This document shows positions 25,121 through 34,935 of a stretch of DNA of 64,000 nucleotides, one piece after another. The notes below the pieces were generated by a model. It was not told the DNA's origin and made no database searches. It saw only the letters and a list, made by a program, of their open reading frames with translations. Location of the stretch: positions 1 to 64,000 of the forward strand of contig CAMCRT010000004.1 of NCBI GenBank assembly GCA_945877355.1, read 5' to 3'. Source of the DNA: an uncultured Mitsuokella sp. (GTDB lineage Bacteria; Bacillota; Negativicutes; Selenomonadales; Selenomonadaceae). Positions within the stretch are counted from its first letter, which is position 1; each line of letters begins with the position of its first letter. Both the position numbers and the translations under genes were made by a program.

Positions 25121-25489
25121 TCAGCTTTCCTTCGCTGCGATATCGGGACGCAGGGCGGCGGCGCCGCCTTGGTAGACGTGTGCGATCTCGCGCTGGGACT
25201 TTGCCGTTTCGGCTAGCACCAGGACGCGGATACACTTTGCGAGGCTGCCCTCTATGGCGCACTGGCGTGCGTCGAAGAGCGGCACGAGGTCAAAGCCTGG
25301 AAGCGCCCGGACGCCTGCTGTGGGGAATGTGGAGGTGAGGTCCTCCGTCATGGTGAAAATCACTGCGCCGATATCCTCCGGGCTCAGATCATTTCGTGAT
25401 AGAATCTCCTCCATCAGCCCCTGTGCTGCCTTCCATATTGCTTCCTTTTCATCCTTCGCGACCGTAACCGCCCCGCGAATCCCTCTCAT
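25121..25489 (-). CDS. aroH: chorismate mutase, AroH class
   Basis: MRGIRGAVTVAKDEKEAI, FTMTEDLTSTFPTAGVRALPGFDLVPLFDARQ. Confidence 0.95.
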   Translation of the reverse strand: MRGIRGAVTVAKDEKEAIWKAAQGLMEEILSRNDLSPEDIGAVIFTMTEDLTSTFPTAGVRALPGFDLVPLFDARQCAIEGSLAKCIRVLVLAETAKSQREIAHVYQGGAAALRPDIAAKES

Positions 25490-25672
25490 GCTGTAGCCTC
25501 CCAACTGCGAACCAATTGTTTCAAGACAATTCTATCATGTTTTTTTATAGAATACTAGGTGGTGGTCACGTTTCTCCCCTCTGATTTTCCAAGAAATTTC
25601 CTGCCTGTAACATAGCACAAGCAAAAAGCTCTCCATTCCTGCTATACTATTTACTGGAAAGGAAGACATGAT

Positions 25673-26041
25673 ATGAACGCAACGAAAGAGAGCATGCGCT
25701 CTGCTGAAAAGCAAGCCGCCACGGAAAAGAAACGCCAGCAAGAAATCAAATCCATGGAGGAAATCCTGACCATATACTGCCACGGCAAGCATCACCTGCG
25801 GGAGGCTGGCGCAAAGCTCTGCCCTGACTGCCAGAGCCTAGCGGACTATGCCAAGGCTCGCCTCCTCGCCTGCCCCCGCATGGCGGAAAAATCCTTCTGT
25901 GCTGTCTGCCCCATTCACTGCTATCAGAAGGACAGGCGCGAGGAGATCCGCCGCGTCATGCGCTGGGCCGGTCCAAGGATGCTCCTTCGCCACCCTCTTA
26001 TGACCCTTCGCCATATCTGGTACAAAAAAATCGGCAAGTAA
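25673..26041 (+). CDS. YgbA-like 'nitrous oxide-stimulated promoter' family Cys-rich protein
   Basis: CHGKHHLREAGAKLCPDCQSLADYAKARLLACPRMAEKSFCAVCPIHCYQKDRREEIRRVMRWAGPRML. Confidence 0.85.
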   Translation: MNATKESMRSAEKQAATEKKRQQEIKSMEEILTIYCHGKHHLREAGAKLCPDCQSLADYAKARLLACPRMAEKSFCAVCPIHCYQKDRREEIRRVMRWAGPRMLLRHPLMTLRHIWYKKIGK

Positions 26042-26061
26042 CTCGAATTACTTGTCTCAAG

Positions 26062-26093
26062 ACGCCCGCCCAGTCATATCGTGGGCGTTTTTC
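26062..26093 (+). terminator. terminator of the YgbA-like gene
   Basis: ACGCCC...GGGCGTTTTTC. Confidence 0.75.
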
Positions 26094-26101
26094 TTATGCG
26101 C

Positions 26102-26134
26102 AAAAAGACCGCAGAAGAAATATCTTCTGCGGTC
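26102..26134 (-). terminator. terminator of sucCD
   Basis: GACCGCAGAAGA/TCTTCTGCGGTC then TTTTTG on the minus strand. Confidence 0.9.
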
Positions 26135-26154
26135 CGTATCAGCGTGCTATGAGA

Positions 26155-27060
26155 TTAGCAGGTGTGGCAGACGTCGTAGAGGCCCTTAGCCTTCAGCGTC
26201 TTGACGACCGTCTCACCGATGTGAGCGACCGTGTCAGCGACCTCGATGCCGACGGCATTGAGGGCCTTGATCTTGTCAGCAGCCGTGCCCTTGCCGCCTG
26301 CGATGATGGCGCCGGCATGGCCCATGCGCTTGCCCGGAGGCGCCTGACGACCAGCGATAAAGGCCGTTACCGGCTTGTCCGGCATGTTCTCCTTGATCCA
26401 CTTCGCAGCATCCTCCTCAGCGTTGCCGCCGATCTCGCCGATCATGAGGAGAGCCTTCGTCTCAGGATCATCCTTGAAGAGCTTCAGGGCATCGATGAAG
26501 TCCGTGCCCTTGACCGGGTCGCCGCCGATGCCGATAGCCGTCGTGACGCCGATGCCAGCGTTCTTCAGCTGGTAGGCAGCCTCGTAGGTCAGGGTGCCGG
26601 AGCGGGAGATGAGGCCCACATGGCCCTTCTCCTGGATCATGCCCGGGATGATGCCCATCATGGCCTCGCCGCTGGTCATGATGCCAGGGCAGTTCGGTCC
26701 GATGAGGCGGGTCTTCTTGCCCTCGAGGTAACGGCGAACCTTCACCATGTCGAGGACAGGGATGTGCTCGGTGATGCAGACGACGAGATCCATCTCCGCC
26801 TCGATGGCCTCGAGGATGGAGTCAGCCGCGAACTTTGCCGGGACATAGATGACGGAAGCCGTAGCGCCCGTAGCCTTCACAGCGTCGCGGACCGTGTTGA
26901 AGACGGGGACGCCTTCCACCGTCTGGCCAGCCTTGCCCGGGGTGACACCGCCGACAATCTTCGTGCCGTAGGAAATCATCTGCTTCGTGTGGAACGTCGC
27001 GGCCTTGCCCGTGATGCCCTGCACGATGACCTTTGTATCTTTATTAATCAGTACGCTCAT
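26155..27060 (-). CDS. sucD: succinate-CoA ligase subunit alpha
   Basis: [45 protein letters not shown]. Confidence 0.97.
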   Translation of the reverse strand: MSVLINKDTKVIVQGITGKAATFHTKQMISYGTKIVGGVTPGKAGQTVEGVPVFNTVRDAVKATGATASVIYVPAKFAADSILEAIEAEMDLVVCITEHIPVLDMVKVRRYLEGKKTRLIGPNCPGIMTSGEAMMGIIPGMIQEKGHVGLISRSGTLTYEAAYQLKNAGIGVTTAIGIGGDPVKGTDFIDALKLFKDDPETKALLMIGEIGGNAEEDAAKWIKENMPDKPVTAFIAGRQAPPGKRMGHAGAIIAGGKGTAADKIKALNAVGIEVADTVAHIGETVVKTLKAKGLYDVCHTC

Positions 27061-27078
27061 TTTCGCAGTCCTCCCAAA

Positions 27079-28299
27079 TTACGCCTTTTCTGCTTCCTTG
27101 ACGAGCTTCACGATCTGCTCAGCGCCGCCCTGCATGGACTCAGCCATGATGACGTTCTTGATCGGCGTGTTCTTCAGGAGTTCGCGCCCCTTGTCCACGT
27201 TCGTGCCCTCGAGACGGACAACGACAGGAACCGGCATGGACTTGCCACCATCCTTCGAGACGAGCTTTGCCGCAGCGATGATGCCCTCAGCAACGAGGTC
27301 GCAACGGTTGATGCCGCCGAAAATGTTGACGAAGATGCCCTTTGCCTGGCCGCCCTCGAGCATGATCTTGAAGGCCTCTGCCGTCTCCTCCGGGCTTGCG
27401 CCGCCGCCGATATCGAGGAAGTTCGCCGGGTCGCCGCCGAAGTGCTTCAGGATATCGACCGTTGCCATGGCAAGGCCGGCGCCATTGACCATGCAAGCCA
27501 CGTCGCCGCCGAGGTTGACGTAGTTCAGGCCGAGAGCGGAAGCCTCGAGCTCCTTCGGGTCCTCCTCGGACTCATCGCGGAGCTCCACCACATCCGGATG
27601 ACGGAAGAGTGCGCTGTCGTCGAAGTTGAGCTTTGCGTCAAGGCAGATGACGTCGTCCTCTTCGGTGACGACGAGCGGGTTGATCTCAACCTGGCTGCAG
27701 TCCTTGCCGATGAAGGCATCATAGAGCTTCAGGAACGTAGCCGTTGCCTTGCGGACAGCGGGCTGCGGGATTCCGATGGCGTAGGCCATGCGCTGTGCCT
27801 GGAAGGAAGCGAGGCCGATGGCCGGATCGATCGTATCCGTGATGATCTTCTCCGGGGTCTTTGCGGCGACTTCCTCGATGGAGGTGCCGCCCTCGGAGGA
27901 GCCCATCATGACGACGCGGCCCTGGGTGCGATCCACGACGAAGGAGAAGTAGTATTCCTTCTTGATGTTGGAGCCGGCTTCAATAAGGAGGCGGCCGACC
28001 TTCTTGCCCTCAGATCCCGTCTGCTTCGTCACGAGAACCTGTCCGAGAAGAGCTTCTGCGTACTTCTTGACCTCGTCCGTCGACTTGGCAAGCATGACGC
28101 CGTGCATGCTCTCGTTGCCCTTGATGGTGCCTTTGCCGCGGCCGCCAGCATGGATCTGGGATTTGACCACCGTCACCTTGCTGCCGAGCTCCTCTGCAGC
28201 CTTCACAGCCTCCTCGACCGTGAACGCAGGCTTGCCCGCCGGGACATTCACGCCATATTCGCGCAGGATGCCCTTGCTCTGATACTCATGGATATTCAT
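27079..28299 (-). CDS. sucC: ADP-forming succinate-CoA ligase subunit beta
   Basis: [33 protein letters not shown]. Confidence 0.97.
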   Translation of the reverse strand: MNIHEYQSKGILREYGVNVPAGKPAFTVEEAVKAAEELGSKVTVVKSQIHAGGRGKGTIKGNESMHGVMLAKSTDEVKKYAEALLGQVLVTKQTGSEGKKVGRLLIEAGSNIKKEYYFSFVVDRTQGRVVMMGSSEGGTSIEEVAAKTPEKIITDTIDPAIGLASFQAQRMAYAIGIPQPAVRKATATFLKLYDAFIGKDCSQVEINPLVVTEEDDVICLDAKLNFDDSALFRHPDVVELRDESEEDPKELEASALGLNYVNLGGDVACMVNGAGLAMATVDILKHFGGDPANFLDIGGGASPEETAEAFKIMLEGGQAKGIFVNIFGGINRCDLVAEGIIAAAKLVSKDGGKSMPVPVVVRLEGTNVDKGRELLKNTPIKNVIMAESMQGGAEQIVKLVKEAEKA

Positions 28300-28418
28300 G
28301 AATCTGCCTCCTTATGAAGTTTCTGAGAGACCCTTATCTTACTCCGTCGGCAAGTGTTGAATTTGCCGATTTGCCAGAATAATTCTGATAAATTGTCATC
28401 TCTTTCCTACATTTACAA

Positions 28419-28447
28419 ATTATATCGTATTATCCGACTTGCGTCAA
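28419..28447 (-). promoter_or_regulatory. sigma-A promoter upstream of sucC
   Basis: TTGACG-17 bp-TATAAT on the minus strand. Confidence 0.75.
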
Positions 28448-28482
28448 TTACTTCGCGTTTTTTTCGAGGTCTAAAGCAAAGT

Positions 28483-29601
28483 TTATTTTTTCACATGCTT
28501 TTTCTTCCCCGCAGCGCCCTCCTGCTCTGCATGATAGGCCTCCAGCTTCTCCGAGGCCTCATGGAGCATGGTCTGGGTGATCTTGTAGGGAAGGATGCGC
28601 ACATCCTGCTTTTTCTCCGTGGCGCGGAAGACCTTCTGGACCCGGGCCTCGCTGGCTCCGGTGCCCTCCCGGCAGGTGGCAAGGCCGAGGCGGGAGCAGA
28701 AGTCGTAGAAACGCTTGAACTCCTCCTCCTGCCCATCGGCGAGGAGCAGCAGCAGCACGCCGTAGGCGGCGAGGCCCCCATGGTGGGCGCACCGCTCCGA
28801 CTCAGGGAGGGCCGCCAGCTCGGAGAAGAGCGCATTTGCCATGTGGCCGTTGTACTCCGGCGAGGCGTAGTTCGACACCATGGCACTGGTGACGACGACA
28901 GCCAGCACTGTCTCCTCGAAGGCGGTGCTGCGGGTATGGCTGCGGTTGTCCGCCACGGCCTGCTCCGCATACTCATAGAGGGGCTCGGAGCACATTTTCG
29001 AGAGGGCGAGGGCTATGCCGTCCTTGTGGAGGAGCTTCTTGCCCCGGGCGGCGATCTGCGCCTCGTAGTATTTCGCCATGGTGTCGGCGATGCCCCGCAA
29101 GAGGAAGCTCTCCGGCGCCTGCAGGATGATGCGGGTGCAGAGAAATACGTGGACAGGCGGCCGGTGGAGGAAGTAGAACTCCGCAAAGCTGCCATCCTCG
29201 TTGTAAATGGTGGAGATGCGGGCTGCCGCCGCGCAGCTCCCGGCGACGGTCGGGAAGGTAAAGACTGGCTTGTGAAGGCGGCTTGCCACCGCCTTTGCCG
29301 TGTCGATGGCCTTGCCGCCGCCCACGGCGAAGACCATGTCCGCCTCCTGGGTGGCATGGTCATTTGCAAGCCTGTCGATGCGGGCCCAGGTGGTCTCCCC
29401 CTCCGCCAGCAGGAAGCCGGTGAACTCCAGGCCCACGCCCTCCACAGACTTTATGAGAGAGTCCTGGGCAGCCTCCACGCCCCGGCGGCCGCCGATGACG
29501 ACGACGCTCTTGCCAAAGGGCGGGCAGACCTCGCGGATCTTATCGTAGGCGTCCGAGCCGATGGTGTAGTCCGGGCGCGATATGGTATAGCGTTCCTTCA
29601 T
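28483..29601 (-). CDS. iron-containing alcohol dehydrogenase / glycerol dehydrogenase-like
   Basis: MKERYTISRPDYTIGSDAYDKI, VFAVGGGKAIDTAKAVA, PTVAGSCAAAARISTIYNEDG. Confidence 0.88.
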   Translation of the reverse strand: MKERYTISRPDYTIGSDAYDKIREVCPPFGKSVVVIGGRRGVEAAQDSLIKSVEGVGLEFTGFLLAEGETTWARIDRLANDHATQEADMVFAVGGGKAIDTAKAVASRLHKPVFTFPTVAGSCAAAARISTIYNEDGSFAEFYFLHRPPVHVFLCTRIILQAPESFLLRGIADTMAKYYEAQIAARGKKLLHKDGIALALSKMCSEPLYEYAEQAVADNRSHTRSTAFEETVLAVVVTSAMVSNYASPEYNGHMANALFSELAALPESERCAHHGGLAAYGVLLLLLADGQEEEFKRFYDFCSRLGLATCREGTGASEARVQKVFRATEKKQDVRILPYKITQTMLHEASEKLEAYHAEQEGAAGKKKHVKK

Positions 29602-30731
29602 TTCGTTTCCTTTCTGCCCAACACAAAGACGGTCTGGGCTTTCCACGTGTCCCCCTTGCGAAGCACCGGCTGAGGGAAGGCTGGATTCGCAAAGGCATTC
29701 GGGTAGTACTGGGTCTCGAGGCAGAAGCCTGTACGCTTCCCGAAGACCGCGCCCTTCCCCTTCTCCCCGCGGAGGAAGTTGCCCGTGTAGAACTGGAGCC
29801 CCGGCTGGGTCGTGAAGCAGGTGAGCGTCAGGCCCGTCTTTTCCGACTCCGCATAGGCCGCCTTCTTGAGACCGCCTGCGGTGTAGTCGATGGGGCAGGA
29901 TGGGTCATAGCCAAAGGCCCCCGGCTGGACCTCCACCACGGGCTTCTCATCCCGGATGATCCAGTTGTGGTCGTAGCCGCCCGCCATCTTCAGCTCGTCA
30001 TAGTCGTCGTCGATATGGGCGCCGATGGGCGTGAGCTGGCGAAGGTCCATGGGTGTCCCCTCCACGGGGAGAATGCGGCCGTCCGGCAGGGACTCCGCAT
30101 CCGCCCAGGTGAAGGTGTCGGAGAAGAGCTGGATGCGCTGGTCGAGCACGTCGCCCATGCCCTCCCCCACGCCGTCCAGATTGAAGTAGGCGTGGTTCGT
30201 CAGGTTGCAGACGGTGTCTGCGTCGCTCTCGGCCTCGTAGGAGATGAGAAGCTCATTGTCGTTCGAAAGGGCATAGCGGACGCGCACGGTCATATTGCCG
30301 GGGTAGCCCCCCTCGCCATCCGCCGCATGGTAGGTCAGAAGCACGCCCCCATTGTCCTCCTGCCCCTCCCAGAGGCGGCAGTGGAAGCCCTTCAGGCCCC
30401 CGTGGATATGGTTCTGCTTCTTGGAGCCCGTATTGAGCTCCAGCTGATACTCCTTTCCGCCGAGGACGACGCGCCCGTCGGCGATGCGGTTCGCATGGCG
30501 CCCCACAAGGCCGCCGATGCTGGCCGTGTCCTTCTCATACTCCTCCGCGCTCGTAAAGCCCAGGAGCACGTCCCGCTTCACGAAGTCCTTGTCAAAGGCC
30601 CTCCAGGAAACGAGCCGTGCCCCGTAGGTGGTGACAGCCACCTCCGTCCCCTTCGTATTGCGCAGGGTAAAGAGGAACACCTCCCGTCCATCGGAAAGGT
30701 GCCCAAAGGCTTCCTTCTTCACTTCCGCCAT
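29598..30731 (-). CDS. galM: aldose 1-epimerase
   Basis: VAVTTYGARLVSW, GLVGRHANRIADGRVVLGGKEYQL, NHAYFNLDG. Confidence 0.94.
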   Translation of the reverse strand: MAEVKKEAFGHLSDGREVFLFTLRNTKGTEVAVTTYGARLVSWRAFDKDFVKRDVLLGFTSAEEYEKDTASIGGLVGRHANRIADGRVVLGGKEYQLELNTGSKKQNHIHGGLKGFHCRLWEGQEDNGGVLLTYHAADGEGGYPGNMTVRVRYALSNDNELLISYEAESDADTVCNLTNHAYFNLDGVGEGMGDVLDQRIQLFSDTFTWADAESLPDGRILPVEGTPMDLRQLTPIGAHIDDDYDELKMAGGYDHNWIIRDEKPVVEVQPGAFGYDPSCPIDYTAGGLKKAAYAESEKTGLTLTCFTTQPGLQFYTGNFLRGEKGKGAVFGKRTGFCLETQYYPNAFANPAFPQPVLRKGDTWKAQTVFVLGRKETK

Positions 30732-30802
30732 AATGACCCTCCTCATCCTAGTCGTTAGAATATTCTTTTGTGTAAAGTATAAGCCATTCAAAGGGAGAAC
30801 GC

Positions 30803-30835
30803 AACAAAAGAAGCGACAGATTTCTCTGCCGCTTT
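30803..30835 (-). terminator. terminator after hemL
   Basis: minus strand AAAGCGGCAGA-gaaa-TCTGTCGCTTCTTTTG. Confidence 0.65.
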
Positions 30836-30844
30836 CTACTAAAG

Positions 30845-32164
30845 TCAGCCACGCATTTCGCATACCTTGGCGAAGGCCTTGTGGGAGGCCTCTATGGTGC
30901 GGTCGATGTCCTCGTCCGTGTGGGCGAGGCTCATGAAGAGGGTCTCGAACTGGCTCGGGGCGAGGTAGATGCCCTGCTCCAGCATGGCCTTGAACCAGAC
31001 GGCAAACGCCTTCTGATCCGACGCGCTGGAATCGTCGAAGTCCCAGACCTCGTTTTCGTTGAAGAAGATGCCGAACATGGAGCCCGCCTGGTGGGCCTGG
31101 ATTGCGACGCCCGCCTTCTTGGCCTCCTCCTGCCAGCCCAGGAGCAGCTTCTTGACCTTCAGGGTCAGCACCCGGCTGGAGTCCGGCTCGCCCGGCTCTG
31201 GCTCTGCCGTGATGATCTTGAGCGTCTCAATGCCAGCCGTCATGGCAAGGGGATTGCCGGAGAGCGTCCCTGCCTGGTAGACGGGGCCCTTCGGGGCGAC
31301 CTGCTCCATGATGTCCCGGCGTCCGCCGTAGGCCGCCACCGGGAGGCCGCCGCCGATGATCTTGCCGAGGCAGGTGAGATCCGGCTTCACGCCGTAGGCC
31401 GCCTGGGCACCGCCCAGAGAGGCCCGGAAGCCGCACATGACCTCGTCGAATATGAGGAGCGAGCCCGCCTCCTTCGTGAGGTGGCGCAGATGGTCGAGAT
31501 AGCCCTGGCGCGGCAGGACGCAGCCCATATTGCCCGCCACCGGCTCCACGATGATGCAGGCGATTTCCTCCCCATGCTCACGCATGACTTTCTCGATGGC
31601 ATCGAAGTCATTGTAGGGCACGGCGATGGTGTCGGCCGCCGTCCCCTTCGTCACGCCGGGACTGGAGGGCACGCCGAAGGTGGCGAGGCCCGAGCCGGCG
31701 CTCACGAGAAGGCTGTCGCTATGGCCGTGGTAGCAGCCGATGAACTTCACGATCTTATCCCGGCCCGTGAAGCCGCGGGCAAGGCGCAAAGCGCTCATGG
31801 TAGCCTCGGTGCCGGAGTTCACCATGCGGATTTCCTCGATGGTGGGATAGACCTCCATGACGCGCTTCGCCAGCTCCGACTCCAGAAGGGTCGGCGCCCC
31901 ATAGCTCGTCCCCCGCTCGGCTGCCGCCTGCAGGGCACGGACTACATTCGGATGGGCATGGCCCGCCACCATGGGCCCCCAGGAGCCCACATAGTCGATG
32001 TATTCGTTGCCGTCGATGTCATATATCTTCGAGCCCTTGGCATGGGAGATAAAGGGCGGATTCGAGTCCACGTTGGCAAAGGAACGCACAGGACTATTCA
32101 CGCCCCCCGGCATAAGCCCCTTCGCCTCATCAAAAGCCGCCTGAGATTTTTCCAAATGTAGCAT
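30845..32164 (-). CDS. hemL: glutamate-1-semialdehyde 2,1-aminomutase
   Basis: LMPGGVNSPVRSF, LIFDEVMCGFRASLGGAQAAYGVKPDLTCLGKIIGGGLPVAAYGG. Confidence 0.97.
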   Translation of the reverse strand: MLHLEKSQAAFDEAKGLMPGGVNSPVRSFANVDSNPPFISHAKGSKIYDIDGNEYIDYVGSWGPMVAGHAHPNVVRALQAAAERGTSYGAPTLLESELAKRVMEVYPTIEEIRMVNSGTEATMSALRLARGFTGRDKIVKFIGCYHGHSDSLLVSAGSGLATFGVPSSPGVTKGTAADTIAVPYNDFDAIEKVMREHGEEIACIIVEPVAGNMGCVLPRQGYLDHLRHLTKEAGSLLIFDEVMCGFRASLGGAQAAYGVKPDLTCLGKIIGGGLPVAAYGGRRDIMEQVAPKGPVYQAGTLSGNPLAMTAGIETLKIITAEPEPGEPDSSRVLTLKVKKLLLGWQEEAKKAGVAIQAHQAGSMFGIFFNENEVWDFDDSSASDQKAFAVWFKAMLEQGIYLAPSQFETLFMSLAHTDEDIDRTIEASHKAFAKVCEMRG

Positions 32165-32181
32165 AGCACACCTCTTTTACC

Positions 32182-32340
32182 TTATTTGTTTGCCAATCGT
32201 TTGTACAGCTCATAATTTTTCTCGAAAAGTATCCTCGAAGCCTCATCCATCTTCTTTTTCAGCTCAGGATTATCTTTCGTGGTAATTTGGATTGAACGTA
32301 CTCGCGGCTTTTCCGAACCATCTATTTTCTTCTCATCCAT
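32182..32340 (-). CDS. small hypothetical protein between hemB and hemL
   Basis: MDEKKIDGSEKPRVRSIQITTKDNPELKKKMDEASRILFEKNYELYKRLANK; AAAGGA-like RBS upstream; operonic position. Confidence 0.55.
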   Translation of the reverse strand: MDEKKIDGSEKPRVRSIQITTKDNPELKKKMDEASRILFEKNYELYKRLANK

Positions 32341-32378
32341 CAGGATCAATCCTTTCCCTTGGATTGCACGATTGTTTT

Positions 32379-33353
32379 TCAGCCCTTCAGCCACTTGGCG
32401 GCGTCGATGGCGTGGTAGGTGATGATGATGTCGGCGCCGGCGCGTTTCATGCTGGTCAGGGTCTCCAGGACGATGCGCTGCTCGTCGATCCAGCCATTGG
32501 CGGCGGCGGCCTTTACCATGGCGTATTCGCCGCTGACGTTGTAGCAGGCCACCGGGTGATGGATGGCGTCCCGTACCTCGCGGACGATGTCGAGGTATGC
32601 CAGGGCCGGCTTCACCATGATGATGTCCGCGCCCTCCTCGATGTCGAGCATGGTCTCCTTCAGGGCCTCGTGGCGGTTTGCCGGATCCATCTGGTACTGG
32701 CGGCGGTCACCGAAGCTGGGGGCGCTGTCGGCGGCGTCCCGGAAGGGGCCGTAGTAGCCGGAGGCGTACTTGACGGCGTAGCTCATGATGCTCGTATTGA
32801 TGAAGCCCTTTTCGTCGAGAGCCTCGCGGATGGCCCGGACCCGGCCGTCCATCATGTCGGAGGGGGCTACGATATCCGCGCCGGCCTCTGCCTGGCTGGT
32901 GGCCACCTTCTGGAGAAGGGCCAGCGTCGCGTCATTGTCCACGTAGTGGTCGCAGAGATGGCCGCAGTGGCCGTGGGAAGTGTACTGGCAGAGGCAGACA
33001 TCCCCCACGATGATGAGCTCCGGCACTGCCTTCTTGATGGCAGTGATGGCCCGCTGGACGGGGCTCGTCATGTCCCAGGCGGAGGAGCCGTCCTCGTCCT
33101 TGTACTCTGGCAGACCAAAGACCTCCACGGAGGGGATGCCGAGGGCTGCGATTTCCTTGGCGAGCTCCACGGCGTTCTCCACGGAGAGGTGGTAGCAGCC
33201 GGGCATGCTGGGGATCTCCTCCCGGACATTCGTGCCGGGCACGACGAAGATCGGATAGACAAAATCCGTGACGCTAAGGGTCGTCTCCCGGACCATGGCC
33301 CGCATGGCGGGCGAGATGCGCATGCGACGTGGACGAAGTCTTTGCTCAAACAT
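32379..33353 (-). CDS. hemB: delta-aminolevulinic acid dehydratase (porphobilinogen synthase)
   Basis: RPRRMRISPAMRAMVRETTLSVTDFVYPIFVVPG, DVCLCQYTSHGHCGHL. Confidence 0.97.
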   Translation of the reverse strand: MFEQRLRPRRMRISPAMRAMVRETTLSVTDFVYPIFVVPGTNVREEIPSMPGCYHLSVENAVELAKEIAALGIPSVEVFGLPEYKDEDGSSAWDMTSPVQRAITAIKKAVPELIIVGDVCLCQYTSHGHCGHLCDHYVDNDATLALLQKVATSQAEAGADIVAPSDMMDGRVRAIREALDEKGFINTSIMSYAVKYASGYYGPFRDAADSAPSFGDRRQYQMDPANRHEALKETMLDIEEGADIIMVKPALAYLDIVREVRDAIHHPVACYNVSGEYAMVKAAAANGWIDEQRIVLETLTSMKRAGADIIITYHAIDAAKWLKG

Positions 33354-34891
33354 TATGGATTCTCCCTTTCATAATAGGCGCGAATGGCCGTGACGAGGCC
33401 GTCTATCGTGTAGGTCTCGGCGACGACGGTCGACTTGAGCGCGTTTTTCTCCATGGTCTCAGCGGTGACAGGGCCGATGGCTGCCGTTTTCACATTTTCA
33501 AGCGGCGAGATATTACCCAGCATGGCCACGAGGTTCTTTACCGTGGAGGAGCTGGTGAAGGTGATGAAGTCGTATTTCCCCTCAGAAAGCTCCTGGGCGA
33601 GGGCCTCCCGCTCCTCCTCAGGGCAGTCGGCCATCACCGTGCGGTAGGCGGGGGCCACATCGACGGTCGCTCCCTTCTCCCGCAGGGACTCGGGCAGGAT
33701 TTCCCTTGCCTCCTCCGCCCGGGGAAGGAGGATCTTTGCATGGGGCGGCATCTTGCCCTTCAGGGCCTCGAGGACGCCCTCCGCCCGGAAGGCCTCCGGC
33801 ACCACGTCCGCTGTGATGCCGTATTCCCGGAGCTTCGCCGCCGTGGCGGAGCCGATGGAGGCGACCCGGGCGTAGCCCAGGGCCCGGGTGTCTTTCCCCG
33901 CCTGATGGAGCCGGTCAAAGAAATGGGTGACGCCATTGACGCTGGTGAAGATAAGCCAGTGGTAGGAGTCGATGCGCCCGATGCATGCGTCGAGGGCGGC
34001 GTAGCCGTCCGATGGCGGCTCGATGGAGATGGCGGGCACCTCCCTGCAGGCGGCGCCGAGGGCCTCGAGCCTTTCCGTGAGCTTCGAGGCCTGGCTACGG
34101 GCCCGAGTCACGAGGATATGCTTCCCGAGAAGCGGGCGCAGGGCTGGGTCATCGAACCAACGGAGCTTTTCCCGGAGCTTTACCACATTGCCCACGATAA
34201 AGATGGCAGGCGGCTTTATGCCCTGCTTCTGCACGTCCTCTGCGGCACTGCCGAGGGTCGTGACGAGGGTCTCCTGCTCTGCCTTTGTACCCCAGCGGAT
34301 GACGGCGGCGGGGGTGTCTGCCGGACGGCCGTTTTCGATGAGGCGCTCTGTGATCTTCGGCAGGTTCGCGACGCCCATGAGGAATACGAGGGTGTCGACG
34401 CCGGTGGCGAGGCCCGCCCAGTTCATGCCGCTTTCGGACTTCGTGGGGTCCTCATGACCGGTGACGACGGCGAAGGATGTGGCGACAGCCCGATGGGTGA
34501 CGGGAATGCCCGCGTAGGCGGGCACGGAGATGGCGCTGGTGATGCCCGGCACGATGGTGAAGGGAATCCCATTCTCCTCGAGAAGCAGGGCCTCCTCGCC
34601 GCCCCGGCCGAAGACGAAGGGGTCGCCGCCCTTGAGGCGCACGACGGTCTTTCCTTCCTTTGCCTTGTCCACGAGGAGCTGGTTGATGTCTCCTTGCTTC
34701 ATGGTGTGGTGGGCCGAGGCCTTGCCCACGTAGATGAATTCCGTGGCTTTCTTGGCCCAGCCGAGGATGCGGTCGTCAGCCAGCCGATCGTAGACGACCA
34801 CATCGGCGATTTCCAGTGCTTCTTTGCCCTTTATGGTCAAAAGACGATAGTCGCCAGGGCCCGCCCCGACGAGAAATACAGTTCCGTTCAA
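33353..34891 (-). CDS. cobA-hemD: fused uroporphyrinogen-III C-methyltransferase / uroporphyrinogen-III synthase (CobA-HemD)
   Basis: VFLVGAGPGDYRLLTIKGKEAL...VRLKGGDPFVFGRGGEEA (SUMT) followed by a HemD domain ILVTRARSQASKLTERLEALGA. Confidence 0.95.
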   Translation of the reverse strand: MNGTVFLVGAGPGDYRLLTIKGKEALEIADVVVYDRLADDRILGWAKKATEFIYVGKASAHHTMKQGDINQLLVDKAKEGKTVVRLKGGDPFVFGRGGEEALLLEENGIPFTIVPGITSAISVPAYAGIPVTHRAVATSFAVVTGHEDPTKSESGMNWAGLATGVDTLVFLMGVANLPKITERLIENGRPADTPAAVIRWGTKAEQETLVTTLGSAAEDVQKQGIKPPAIFIVGNVVKLREKLRWFDDPALRPLLGKHILVTRARSQASKLTERLEALGAACREVPAISIEPPSDGYAALDACIGRIDSYHWLIFTSVNGVTHFFDRLHQAGKDTRALGYARVASIGSATAAKLREYGITADVVPEAFRAEGVLEALKGKMPPHAKILLPRAEEAREILPESLREKGATVDVAPAYRTVMADCPEEEREALAQELSEGKYDFITFTSSSTVKNLVAMLGNISPLENVKTAAIGPVTAETMEKNALKSTVVAETYTIDGLVTAIRAYYERENP

Positions 34892-34935
34892 TCGTTTCCC
34901 CTCACTTCGATTGCGCTTTTCTCTTTTCCAGTTTC

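Noticed and set aside
26062-26134. two adjacent hairpins as a possible small RNA
   Set aside because: They are convergent Rho-independent terminators of the YgbA-like gene (+) and sucD (-), each with the correct T-run.
26149-28317. 722-aa plus-strand ORF opposite sucCD
   Set aside because: Antisense artefact of codon bias; sucC and sucD on the minus strand are unambiguous.
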